Positions 27,369-35,746 of a stretch of 64,000 bases of DNA are shown here, piece after piece; position 1 is the stretch's first letter; every line of letters begins with the position of its first letter. The position numbers were made by a program, and so were the translations under genes. This stretch comes from an uncultured Gemmiger sp. (GTDB taxonomy: Bacteria; Bacillota; Clostridia; Oscillospirales; Ruminococcaceae): NCBI GenBank assembly GCA_944388175.1, contig CALXHR010000001.1:476221-540220 (forward strand), written 5' to 3'. The notes beneath the pieces are model-generated. The model had not been told where the DNA came from. It saw only the letters and a list, made by a program, of their open reading frames with translations, and did not search any database.

Positions 27369-28598
27369 TTATCGAAAAAAGAGGATCCCACCCCCTTGTG
27401 AAAACTGATAAAAGAGTTCGCCATCTTGTTGAAAGGCACCTTTCGGACCGTACCAATCCGTAGCCTGGAAGATGTGAGTTTCCAATTCGGGTGCGCCATC
27501 ACCGTCGTCCATAATGGTTGCCGTCCCAAGTGCAGTGGCTCCCATACCCCAATCGAGAGGACCGGAAAACAGAACCTGCAGGCCCTCGCCTTCCTTCCAG
27601 ACAAACGCATTGTATTCCGTATACCTGGCCCCGCCAATTTTAGGCAGCGTGTAGCATTGAACATCCACCAGCTTTTCGTTCTCTCTGTCCAGCGACATTG
27701 TTATAAGCCGATGTTGAGGTTTATCTTTATGGCGCAACAAGGCATATCCGCGATCTCCAACTATATAGGTCTCTGTCACGCTATAGTTTTTATCCAAAGG
27801 ATAGCTGTCCAGCAAATCACCTTGTTCATTGCTCACGACAAGGTACTTTTCCACATCGAGAGACTTTTCTTGGAAATCCCCCCCGTAGTCACGCCAAAAA
27901 CCCAGATATTGCCCGTTGCCCAGAGGGGTTGGAGCAAAAGAACTCATGCACACTTCTACGGGTTCTGTAGCCGTCCGCTGCCGCGTGGCGCTGTCATAAT
28001 GGTTTATGTAGGCGGAGTTTTCCCCCTGCCAGCTGAGCAAGATTTGGCCGTCGCTTGATTCCAGAAACACAGGTGCTCCGGCGGCTTCCATCCTGTCTAC
28101 GGTAGTCATGGTCCCGTCTGTACAATCCAGCCAGAGCAGTTCATACCAATCCAGAATATCTGCATGCCGGTAAACTGCATCTCCCCGTTCCTCCACGAGA
28201 AGATAGTATCCGTCCTCCTGCTCAAGGTAGTCCCAAACCATCACATCCCCCAGGGAAAAACTCTGCATCTCATCAAAGTTTGGCTGCAGCCCTTCCATGG
28301 GAACTACGATGTAGGATATTCCATAGGTATCCGGCAGTTTTGCCGTGCCCACCAGTCTTTGCTTCGGGGTGACATGGAGCGTGCCCTCGCCAGGGCTTTT
28401 GTATTCACCGACCTGCGTGAGCGGTGTTCCTGTGCTGACTTTGAGCATTTTGGGCTGAAACGGCGCCAAGATGCCCACCAAGATGCCAGGGATGAGCACG
28501 AAGACCACAAGCGCAATAAGCGCCGGAACAGCCAGTATCGTCCGTATAGTCCTGTACACAGTGTACACAGTATCCATAGACCGTATAGTCTTTGCCAC
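27369..28598 (-). CDS. Hypothetical membrane-anchored extracytoplasmic protein
   Basis: About 409 residues. One N-terminal hydrophobic helix (AVPALIALVVFVLIPGILVG) is followed by a large soluble domain of beta-rich character rich in Asp/Glu/Trp. I do not recognise the family. The GTG at 28598 was chosen because AAAGGCGGTGAT, one base off a perfect Shine-Dalgarno, lies 7 bases upstream; an ATG at 28631 is the alternative. The sequence is less GC-rich than the chromosome to its left and opens the accessory region. Confidence 0.7.
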   Translation of the reverse strand: MAKTIRSMDTVYTVYRTIRTILAVPALIALVVFVLIPGILVGILAPFQPKMLKVSTGTPLTQVGEYKSPGEGTLHVTPKQRLVGTAKLPDTYGISYIVVPMEGLQPNFDEMQSFSLGDVMVWDYLEQEDGYYLLVEERGDAVYRHADILDWYELLWLDCTDGTMTTVDRMEAAGAPVFLESSDGQILLSWQGENSAYINHYDSATRQRTATEPVEVCMSSFAPTPLGNGQYLGFWRDYGGDFQEKSLDVEKYLVVSNEQGDLLDSYPLDKNYSVTETYIVGDRGYALLRHKDKPQHRLITMSLDRENEKLVDVQCYTLPKIGGARYTEYNAFVWKEGEGLQVLFSGPLDWGMGATALGTATIMDDGDGAPELETHIFQATDWYGPKGAFQQDGELFYQFSQGGGILFFR

Positions 28599-28734
28599 AG
28601 TATCACCGCCTTTCTTGGGACGTTTCGGCATTTCGCCGCCGCAACAGATCTATGCATGGTAGAAGCGGCAGCAGCACCCCCAAACCGTCTCACGACCCGT
28701 CTATCCGGCCAAGTCACGTTCCCCAAACGTGCGT

Positions 28735-29367
28735 TTACAACTTGTGCAGGGCGCCGTTGGTTGCGGTGTACTTGATCCCGCTGTTCGTACCTGCCTGTAT
28801 TGTACCATCCGATTGCTCTGTTGGATACCATATCCCGATATATCCGTCGACCGAATGAAACTTGAACTTGTCCAACTCGTCCGATGTGTTTTGCGCGATA
28901 GCTTTGTCAATATCTTCCTGGCTCCAAATCTCGAGCATAAGGATTCCGGTGTCCTGATATTCCCCTGTTGCCACCGCTCTGAACAGTACACGTACGCTAT
29001 AAGTGGCGATATCTGTATCGAAACTATAGGTGGCGCAGATTTCTTTTTGATAGCCTCCTGCTTTTACTGAATCCGTTACATAATAGTTTTTCATGGACCG
29101 AGAGGAAATGCTGCCCGAGAAGTATCCCATAATATGGTGGATATCTTCCTCCAAAGCGCCATCCTGATTTGTTTGCTCTATGACAAACGGCGCAAATGCA
29201 TTTTTTAACCCGTCACCGTCTTGCTTCTCAAACAGCAACGCCAAATTTTCCATGGTTTCAAGCGCTGCGCTTTCTTCTCGCGCCGAACTGGTACAGGAAC
29301 ATAAAAACAAAGAGATCATCACCGCCAGTATGGCGTATGTTTTTCTCAATCCTCTCCCCCCTGCCAT
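28735..29367 (-). CDS. DUF5104-like lipoprotein
   Basis: About 210 residues with a lipoprotein signal (ILAVMISLFLCSC, Cys near residue 26). The region LALLFEKQDGDGLKNAFAPF resembles DUF5104, a family of secreted gut-Firmicutes proteins of unknown role. An alternative TTG start at 29349, directly preceded by GGGGGGAGAGGA, is also reasonable. Lies in the accessory island. Confidence 0.72.
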   Translation of the reverse strand: MAGGRGLRKTYAILAVMISLFLCSCTSSAREESAALETMENLALLFEKQDGDGLKNAFAPFVIEQTNQDGALEEDIHHIMGYFSGSISSRSMKNYYVTDSVKAGGYQKEICATYSFDTDIATYSVRVLFRAVATGEYQDTGILMLEIWSQEDIDKAIAQNTSDELDKFKFHSVDGYIGIWYPTEQSDGTIQAGTNSGIKYTATNGALHKL

Positions 29368-29381
29368 TTGCTCATATACTC

Positions 29382-29738
29382 CTAGTCTACACGCTTGTTC
29401 CTACCGGTTGCAAGCGCCAAATTTAAAGTATCGCAGCTGAAATTGGTCACTTCTTTGGCGTTCTCGCTGGACACCATACGGTTCAGCTCGTCGCAGGTGT
29501 AGATATGGGTGCCCTTGTTGGCTTTGTTGGCCTTCTTATCGTCCTTATCCTCGGTGCCCGAATTCTCGGGTTTGGAGGGCTTATTGGAGTTGTCCGGCTT
29601 GTCGATCTTGTCGCCGCGGTTCGGGCCTGGCGCCACATTGCCGCCAAGTATGACAAAGAAGATTTGACAAATATAAATATGTAAGTCGACCATATGGTGT
29701 CTGCCGCTTGTATATGGAATTCTTGAATTTGCTGACAC
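29382..29738 (-). pseudogene. C-terminal fragment of an unknown secreted or membrane protein
   Basis: The frame holds a hydrophobic stretch, then GGNVAPGPNRGDKIDKPDNS, a Lys/Asp-rich linker and THIYTCDELNRMVSSENAKE followed by NFSCDTLNLALATGRNKRVD. A similar 3' end recurs at 30740-30838, showing a duplicated family. No good start or ribosome binding site is visible, so it is read as the remnant of a longer gene. Function not recognised. Confidence 0.4.
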
Positions 29739-29914
29739 TCTATCCCATCAGGAAAATTTAACTGCTCTGCACTTATTAAAAGATTCTGCACTTGTTCATC
29801 ATTGAGCTTTTCGGCTTTTTGACTGTGCCCTTAATTGTGGCGTTATGATAATTTGAGCCACTGATAAACGTATATGCTCCTTCCCGTATCTCTTCTAAAC
29901 GCGTTGCTGTGAGG
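29739..29914 (-). other. Decayed coding sequence between two remnants
   Basis: Short protein-like stretches occur in different frames (LPDLTATRLEEIREGAYTFI in one, EKLNDEQVQNLLISAEQLNF in another). This suggests the neighbouring lipoprotein gene once ran further and was broken by frameshifts. Confidence 0.35.
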
Positions 29915-30586
29915 TCAGGAAGCGTCTGATTCCGGAGCCGAAGCCTGCTTTTCCAATACGCCGAAGGGATCGGGCCAGAAATCTGACAGGCCAAACCAAG
30001 TAATCTTCTTTTGGGGTGGATCTTCCACATACATCTCCATTCCCAGTTCCAATAATTTACCCGGTTCAAAATCCGCTTTGAGATTTTCTTCTTCATCCCA
30101 CGGAAGCAATGGAAGCAGCTCTTCCTGTGTGCAATCATATCGCACAAATGTCAGCGGCATGTCATCATCGGAAAGGAGCGGATATTTTCTTCCGCTGTCG
30201 AATGTTTTTTCCAGCGTAAACTCTTTCCTGCTATAATCGATATAACCCCGCCATAGGTATTTATCGGCCTCGATTTCGGGTGTAAAAATCGTTTCGTAAG
30301 AATACGCTTTATTGAAATCAAGAAGCGCGCCCTGGAGCCCATTAAAGTAAACAATCGTAATCGGAACAGCTTTTCCATCGCGTTCGATTTCCCCATAAGA
30401 GTAGGCCTGAGATTCCCGCTCTGTTACAGCTATACAAACATGTGCTTCTTCACATACCCAAACACTATTCAGAAAATTATAGGGCTTATTCCGATCTGGA
30501 TTGCATCCGCTGAGCAACAACATAACCGCAACGCCAAGAACAATTGTCCACAGCAAGTGACACCTCTTATTTGACAATAATCCCAT
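29915..30586 (-). CDS. Hypothetical lipoprotein, possibly truncated
   Basis: 223 residues from ATG 30586. The signal peptide ends in LLLSGC (lipobox). The body (SVWVCEEAHVCIAV...SYGEIERDGKAVPITIVYFN) matches a loosely conserved class of clostridial lipoproteins that start NKPYxFxxSxWVCEE. Protein-like sequence continues out of frame past the stop, so the C-terminus may be lost. Ribosome binding site is weak. Confidence 0.55.
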   Translation of the reverse strand: MGLLSNKRCHLLWTIVLGVAVMLLLSGCNPDRNKPYNFLNSVWVCEEAHVCIAVTERESQAYSYGEIERDGKAVPITIVYFNGLQGALLDFNKAYSYETIFTPEIEADKYLWRGYIDYSRKEFTLEKTFDSGRKYPLLSDDDMPLTFVRYDCTQEELLPLLPWDEEENLKADFEPGKLLELGMEMYVEDPPQKKITWFGLSDFWPDPFGVLEKQASAPESDAS

Positions 30587-30739
30587 ATACAAATTCTGAC
30601 CCCCATTGTTCCAATCCAATCGGTTGCGTTTCCCGATACGCTGTGATTATATGTAACGTACTGATTTCCTTTTTTCTGCGCAAAAAACGGTTATCGTTGG
30701 GGCGAATCAATTCAGAGCGCCGGGGCTCACACTACTCAT

Positions 30740-30838
30740 AGTCTACACTCTTGTTCTTGACAGTTTCAAGTACCAAGTTGCCCAAAGTATCGCAGGTATA
30801 ATTGGTCCGTTCTTTGGCCTGCCCGCGGGAAAGTATGG
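30740..30838 (-). pseudogene. Second copy of the CDTL-type gene 3' end
   Basis: On the minus strand this reads AKERTNYTCDTLGNLVLETV then KNKSVDYE and stop, clearly related to the fragment ending at 29382 (roughly 70 % by eye over 90 bases). The similarity stops abruptly near 30838, where the recombinase-linked DNA starts, marking a rearrangement junction. Confidence 0.5.
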
Positions 30839-32362
30839 CGGATCATCCTGTTTTTGCATGCAAAAAACGCCCGCTCCTTTACAGAACAGGCGTTTTTGGT
30901 TTGGTGACCCATTGCGCCCAGTAACAGAACCTTTCACGTCAGATAGCGTAATCCTTCTTTGCCCGTCGGTGCAGTTAAAATTGACCACAAGCGAATCATC
31001 AAAAATGTATACGCTGTTCACGAAACTGTCAATCACATACTTCTGAATTTTCAAATCATTGAGATCTTTGCGTTTAAACCCCAGCAGCCATTCTTTAATC
31101 TCATCTTTTGCTAAAATGGGCACACTGACCTGTTCCTGGTCAATGCTATGTTGCAGGGTATTGCGTTGCAGTTCAAGCTCATCCAGCCTCTGTTTTGTTG
31201 TCTCTGTGACTATGCCGTTTTCCAGTGCTCGCAACAGGTTGTTGATTTTTCGGTCCACACCATGCAGCTCTTCGCGCAATACAGGCAGCCTTGTGTTTTC
31301 CTGCATTTGATAGCGATCAACCAAATCAACGATTTCATTGACTACATTATCTTGCAGCACATATTGAACGGCCGTCTGTGCAACAACTTTTTCCAGCACT
31401 TCTTTGCGTATTGCCTTCAGATTGCAATGCCGCTTTCCCGCTCTTTTATGATTTCCACACTTATAATAGTAATGTATGTCCCCCGTCTTACTGGTTCCGC
31501 TATCCCCTACCACCATAGCACCGCATTTTCCGCAGAAAACTTTTGTGGTGAGAATAAACTTTGCACCATTTTTAAAGTGGGAAGGAGCCCTGCGGTTACT
31601 TTCCGCATGCATTTGAACTTTTTCAAAGGTGATCGGGTCAATAATAGCCGGTATCGCGCCTTCAATAACAACGTCTTTGTATCGGTATTCACCCAAATAG
31701 CGTCGGTTTTTCAGCAAATTCTGGAAGCTGCTTTTTGTGAACAATCGGCCTGCCCCCGTCCTGATTCCACGGGCGTTGAGATCATCGCAAAGCTCTTTAA
31801 CGGTTTCCCCGTCTGCATAGCGGCCGAATACTTCCTGCACGATGGGCGCTGTTGCCGGATCAATCTGGTAGTGCCTCTGTTCATCAATACGGTATCCCAG
31901 CGGAATCACTCCGCCGTTGAATTTTGCTTTCAAGGCATTTTCTTTATGCCCTCGGCTCACCTTTTCCGAAAGTTCTGCAGAATAATACTCCGCCATACCT
32001 TCAAGCAGGCTTTCCAACATGATGCCTTCCGGGCTGTTAGAAATCGGTTCCGTGACGGAAATTACTTGAACGCGGTTGTTTTTGAGTATCCTTTTGTAGT
32101 GGGCGGAGTCGTAACGATTTCTGGAGAAGCGATCCAATTTCCAGACCAAGACCGCATCGAAAGTCTTTGCATCGCTGTCTTTGATCATTTGCCGGAATTG
32201 GGGCCGGTTGTCCGTTTTCGCCGAAAATGCACGATCAATATAAGTGCTTATGATTCGGATGCCATTACGGGATGCATATTCTTTGCATTCACGCAGTTGC
32301 CCTTCGATAGATTCTTCACGCTGGTTGTCACTGCTGTAGCGCGCGTAAATAACACCGTTCAT
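30743..32362 (-). CDS. Large serine site-specific recombinase
   Basis: 539 residues. Resolvase domain: YARYSSDNQREESIEGQ with the nucleophilic Ser near residue 10, and LVWKLDRFSRNRYDSAHYK. The recombinase domain has PLGYRIDEQRHYQIDP, and a zinc ribbon FCGKCGAM...YYKCGNHKRAGKRHC with a downstream coiled coil follows. This is the integrase type of mobilizable elements. The last ~45 codons run through a terminator-like hairpin (30863-30897) and the gene remnant at 30740-30838, so the native C-terminus is probably replaced by flanking sequence. Lies next to relaxase and MobC fragments. Confidence 0.88.
   Translation of the reverse strand: MNGVIYARYSSDNQREESIEGQLRECKEYASRNGIRIISTYIDRAFSAKTDNRPQFRQMIKDSDAKTFDAVLVWKLDRFSRNRYDSAHYKRILKNNRVQVISVTEPISNSPEGIMLESLLEGMAEYYSAELSEKVSRGHKENALKAKFNGGVIPLGYRIDEQRHYQIDPATAPIVQEVFGRYADGETVKELCDDLNARGIRTGAGRLFTKSSFQNLLKNRRYLGEYRYKDVVIEGAIPAIIDPITFEKVQMHAESNRRAPSHFKNGAKFILTTKVFCGKCGAMVVGDSGTSKTGDIHYYYKCGNHKRAGKRHCNLKAIRKEVLEKVVAQTAVQYVLQDNVVNEIVDLVDRYQMQENTRLPVLREELHGVDRKINNLLRALENGIVTETTKQRLDELELQRNTLQHSIDQEQVSVPILAKDEIKEWLLGFKRKDLNDLKIQKYVIDSFVNSVYIFDDSLVVNFNCTDGQRRITLSDVKGSVTGRNGSPNQKRLFCKGAGVFCMQKQDDPPYFPAGRPKNGPIIPAILWATWYLKLSRTRV
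30863..30897. terminator. Symmetrical terminator-like hairpin inside the recombinase 3' end
   Basis: AAAAACGCC (30863-30871) and GGCGTTTTT (30889-30897) form a bidirectional intrinsic-terminator shape. It is expected beyond, not inside, a coding region. Confidence 0.6.
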
Positions 32363-32595
32363 GCTTGGCCCTTTCGTTTGATAGGTTTAGTCATGAAATG
32401 ACCTTGGTGTTCATTCTATACGCTACACAGACTACATTTTTCAACAGAGTTGGGCAGTCAGAGAGCAGCCCCTTCCATGATTTATTGAATTTCTGTCGAA
32501 GATGTCGAATTCGTAAGCATGCGAAGTGTCATTAGGAATCCGAAAAGGCCTGCTGATAATATGAATGAGCTGGCAGCCTGTATGAGTTGTGACGA

Positions 32596-32935
32596 AAAAG
32601 CGTACTTACCCTTTGTCCTGCGCATTGCCGTTTTGTAGCCTACCTGGTTTGCCCCCTCTGGGGTGACCTCTCCCGCCTTAAATGACTGGCGAATCTGATA
32701 GCACAACACATCGACATCCCACCGCTGTTCCCTTCTCGTGGTGGTCTTGTACTTGGTCTTGGAGAGCAGGAACTCCGCATCGCGGCTGTCATGTAGTCAC
32801 ATTCGTGGAAGGAAATCAATTCGACGCCCTGCGTCTTGTCCGGGTTCCGCCGATAGTCAAAACTCTCCTTTAATAATTGAGCGACGTTTTCTCCCTTGCT
32901 GATCTTGTGCTTTTTGAAATAGGTTGTGGCCGTAG
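32596..32935 (-). pseudogene. Relaxase N-terminal fragment (MobA/VirD2-like)
   Basis: On the minus strand ATTYFKKHKISKGENVAQLL, then KESFDYRRNPDKTQGVELIS and FHECDYMTA, continue after a one-base shift with DAEFLLSKTKYK and LCYQIRQSFKAGEVTPEGAN, ending at KGKYAF. These are the N-terminal blocks of Firmicutes relaxases, including the region just before the His triad, which is missing. Frameshifted and truncated, so inactive. Confidence 0.7.
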
Positions 32936-32979
32936 GCAGTCCTCTATTGGTAAAAATCAGCCAGCTCGCCTGAGGATTT

Positions 32980-34044
32980 CTATAATTTTATGTTTTCCTG
33001 ATCTTCCTTGCTGCTCTTTGTGTCCTTTATCATATCCAGATTATGAATTACAATATCTCGCTCTTTCTGATAATCACGAAAGAACTCCCTAAACTCCCGT
33101 TTTTCTTCTTCCCCGTCATTAAGATATTTATATAGAGCCTCTAATCCTACCATAGAAAAAGTACAGGCCAGTGAAAAAGTAGAGCTTCCCCCCACGGGAT
33201 TTCTTATGTATTTCAAACTAATTCCATTTTCGTCAACGCTCATATCCATTGTTGAATTCAATGCGTGCGTTTCAAATGAAAGTCCTCCATATATGGCCTG
33301 ATAATATCGTTCATATCCTGTCTCTTTCATTAACCTATGAAAATTCGATACATTGCTACAGACTTCATACCAATGAATATAGACCCTATTCTTTTTATTG
33401 TTATTGCGCCGTTTCTGTCGTTGCTTTTGTTTTAATTTTGCTTTTCTATCATTGTCTACTTGTTGAAATATCTCTTTCGACTTAATTATTCTTTCAAAAG
33501 CGGCTTTCTTCTTTTTATATCGTTCATAACCATCATTAAACTGCTTTTCCCGTCCTTTTCCGAGAAGCTCATTTCGATAATTTGAGTTTTCCGAAAACTG
33601 TTCATCTCCCAATTCTATCTCCTGATAATGGTGCTCTAATAAATATGCCGCAGCTCTTTTCTTAGTGTCTTCTTTTACTATAAACTTCATGCTTATGATA
33701 TTTTCAATCAGTGATCTCAATATGATTTGAGCTTGAGTAAACAAACCAACTGAATAAAGTACATTGATTGCATCCAGCTGCTCCATAATTTTTCTAACAA
33801 ATAGGCAAATAACTGTGTCAACAAAATCATCTTGCCTGGAAGTCCCATAAGAAATTTCGTTTTCAATTTCTCCATACCTGGTTATTATAGATGATAAAAC
33901 AGAACCAACCTGATCAATAGTGCTTTTCACTGGCTCAGATTCTTCGACATCGAAAAACATACCCTTAAATGTTCTTAAATAATCATCAACCATTGCTGCT
34001 CTCCAATCTGTTGATTTTGCAAACAAATGATCTCCGCCAATCAT
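32980..34044 (-). CDS. DUF5677-like protein
   Basis: 354 residues, alpha-helical, no signal or membrane segment. The central part (TQAQIILRSLIENIISMKFI) resembles DUF5677 proteins, which occur in accessory islands and have no proven function. A very basic stretch (KAKLKQKQRQKRRNNNKKNR) suggests nucleic-acid contact. AT-rich and intact between two decayed mobilisation genes, so probably cargo of that element; a defence role is a guess only. Confidence 0.55.
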   Translation of the reverse strand: MIGGDHLFAKSTDWRAAMVDDYLRTFKGMFFDVEESEPVKSTIDQVGSVLSSIITRYGEIENEISYGTSRQDDFVDTVICLFVRKIMEQLDAINVLYSVGLFTQAQIILRSLIENIISMKFIVKEDTKKRAAAYLLEHHYQEIELGDEQFSENSNYRNELLGKGREKQFNDGYERYKKKKAAFERIIKSKEIFQQVDNDRKAKLKQKQRQKRRNNNKKNRVYIHWYEVCSNVSNFHRLMKETGYERYYQAIYGGLSFETHALNSTMDMSVDENGISLKYIRNPVGGSSTFSLACTFSMVGLEALYKYLNDGEEEKREFREFFRDYQKERDIVIHNLDMIKDTKSSKEDQENIKL

Positions 34045-34148
34045 CAGTTTGTTTAATCAGTGTATCACACTTCTACCAACAAGCAACCACTTCTCACGGC
34101 AAAATATCCAAAAAGCCGGGGAGCGACCTTTTGCCGCTCCCCAACAGG

Positions 34149-34640
34149 TTAGAGTTCTACCACCACTGACAGCTCTTTCAATAGATTTAACAGCGGCCCT
34201 CAAAGATCCGCATTGTCCTGTTTCAGGGCCTTAATCTCATCGGGGCAAATACCGCCGTAGGCGCTCACATGGATTGCCATTTGGTTAAGTTTGTTGGCGT
34301 ACCATCGCTGGGCGGGACATCAGTCCCCGGGTATCCGAGGGATCAATATGGAGCATATAGCCATTCAAGGCCATTTTTCGCATATAGCCCCCTATGCTGG
34401 AAATGCCCGCCTCGGTCACGCACTTCCCAATCAGCGCCGGCTTCTCCAGTGCCTCCATCACATGAAGATGGACACAGCGGCAGCGTTTCTTTGTCTCCAC
34501 CCTCACTCTCCCGGCTCCTGTGCTTGTTGGGCAGCTTCTTTATCTTGTTCAATTCCTTTCCCGGGGGCTTGAGTGGCAGCGTCGGGGCATTGTTCAGCAG
34601 GCCTTCGCTCATATTGTAGTTCTGCTCGGTGAATAGATTC
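34149..34640 (-). pseudogene. MobC-like relaxosome protein remnant
   Basis: Minus-strand pieces LHVMEALEKPALIGKCVTEA, GGYMRKMALNGYMLHIDPSD and, after a frameshift, ANKLNQMAIHVSAYGGICPD EIKALKQ (split here) match the MobC family that helps a relaxase nick oriT. A stop follows QDNADL and a second piece (GPLLNLLKELSVVVEL) continues beyond it. Inactive. Confidence 0.7.
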
Positions 34641-34855
34641 ACAGCTTTCAGCGGGTTACTCTTTTAGCGCACAGTGTCTCCTATCACAGCTGTGGTGTGC
34701 ATCAATAGTGCCATTCATGCCAAGCCCCATCGTTCAAAGGTTCTGGTTGTTGATTGACTTTGGTTATAATCTTCTATACTCTTGACTCATTTCTATTTCA
34801 TCAAAAATAGCATGGAAGCATTAAGCTTTCGTGTCAAATCAGGTTTAATCGCAAA
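34641..34855. other. Intergenic stretch without recognised feature
   Basis: About 215 AT-rich bases between the MobC remnant and the methylase stop. I see no gene or strong hairpin. Confidence 0.3.
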
Positions 34856-35734
34856 TTACATCTGTGCAGCATTTGCCACAGGAAACGGGGGAAGCGGCAA
34901 ATTTGAAATCAATAATTCTTGTCCCTGTGTGCGCACCCGCGAGGCGCAAGTGTAATCCAAAAAGAATGGTTGGTACCTGGCGCCAGTATCTCCATATAAC
35001 CCACAAATAAAAGGATCGTCATCATAGCTGATAATCCAATCTAGACGATGGGCGCCTCGAACATATTGCGATAATGCAATATGGTCTTGATTTGTATAAT
35101 AATGCCTATAGATTTTTGATCCTTTGACATAATAGGGGGGATCAAAATAGGCGAAGCAATCCTCTTGCTGAAAGCGAGCATTCTGTGTGCGCATAAATTG
35201 CAATGCATCGCCCAAGTGAACATCTACTCTATCCCTAAAGGCAGCCAGTTGATTAATAATCGCGACAATCTTTGCCTTATTAAATCGACAATCAATCGTA
35301 TACTTAGAAGTTTGGTTAATTCCTCCTATGGGGTTTGCCATGAGGATTCCAGAAAAATTGGTGCGATTAAAGAACAGCCCCGCGAAGGCTAATTCAATCA
35401 ATGGTGCTTGGTCTAATTGTGTCATTTCCCGATAGGGTAGCTGTTGGAGCCAAGTGTCAATTGTTATGGGGGTAACCTCAATTAAGTTGCACAGAGCTTC
35501 AGTATCATGAAATACACAATGCCAGAACGCATACAAGAGAATATCTTTTTCGCATAGCACTAAATGCCCAATACGATTACGCTGGAGCAACTCAAGCCCC
35601 ACAGCAGCACTTCCCGCATAAGGCTCATAAAATGTACACCCGAGGAGATTGTTTGCCTCTAAGAGTGCATCGATATAACCTACTAATGATCTTTTTGCGC
35701 CGGGATAGCGCAAAGGGTTAATTGTCTCGGGCAA
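34856..35734 (-). CDS. DNA adenine N6-methyltransferase (Dam/D12 class)
   Basis: 292 residues. The N-terminal PLRYPGAKRSLVGYI, motif I YEPYAGSAAVGLELL and motif IV DPPYYVKGSKIY define a D12-class (alpha-group) adenine methylase; FFNRTNFSGI is also typical. The target sequence cannot be read. It starts 12 bases after the ParB-like gene ends and is probably translated with it. No restriction endonuclease gene is adjacent. Confidence 0.85.
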   Translation of the reverse strand: MPETINPLRYPGAKRSLVGYIDALLEANNLLGCTFYEPYAGSAAVGLELLQRNRIGHLVLCEKDILLYAFWHCVFHDTEALCNLIEVTPITIDTWLQQLPYREMTQLDQAPLIELAFAGLFFNRTNFSGILMANPIGGINQTSKYTIDCRFNKAKIVAIINQLAAFRDRVDVHLGDALQFMRTQNARFQQEDCFAYFDPPYYVKGSKIYRHYYTNQDHIALSQYVRGAHRLDWIISYDDDPFICGLYGDTGARYQPFFLDYTCASRVRTQGQELLISNLPLPPFPVANAAQM

Positions 35735-35746
35735 AATACCATCCCC

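Noticed and set aside
27236-28000. CRISPR array or tRNA genes
   Set aside because: Looked for regularly spaced direct repeats and cloverleaf/CCA ends throughout the window; none were convincing. The only periodic array is the 11-bp one at 37763, which has no spacers.
31148-32401. 417-codon plus-strand frame opposite the serine recombinase
   Set aside because: Antisense shadow; the recombinase has full catalytic motifs on the minus strand.
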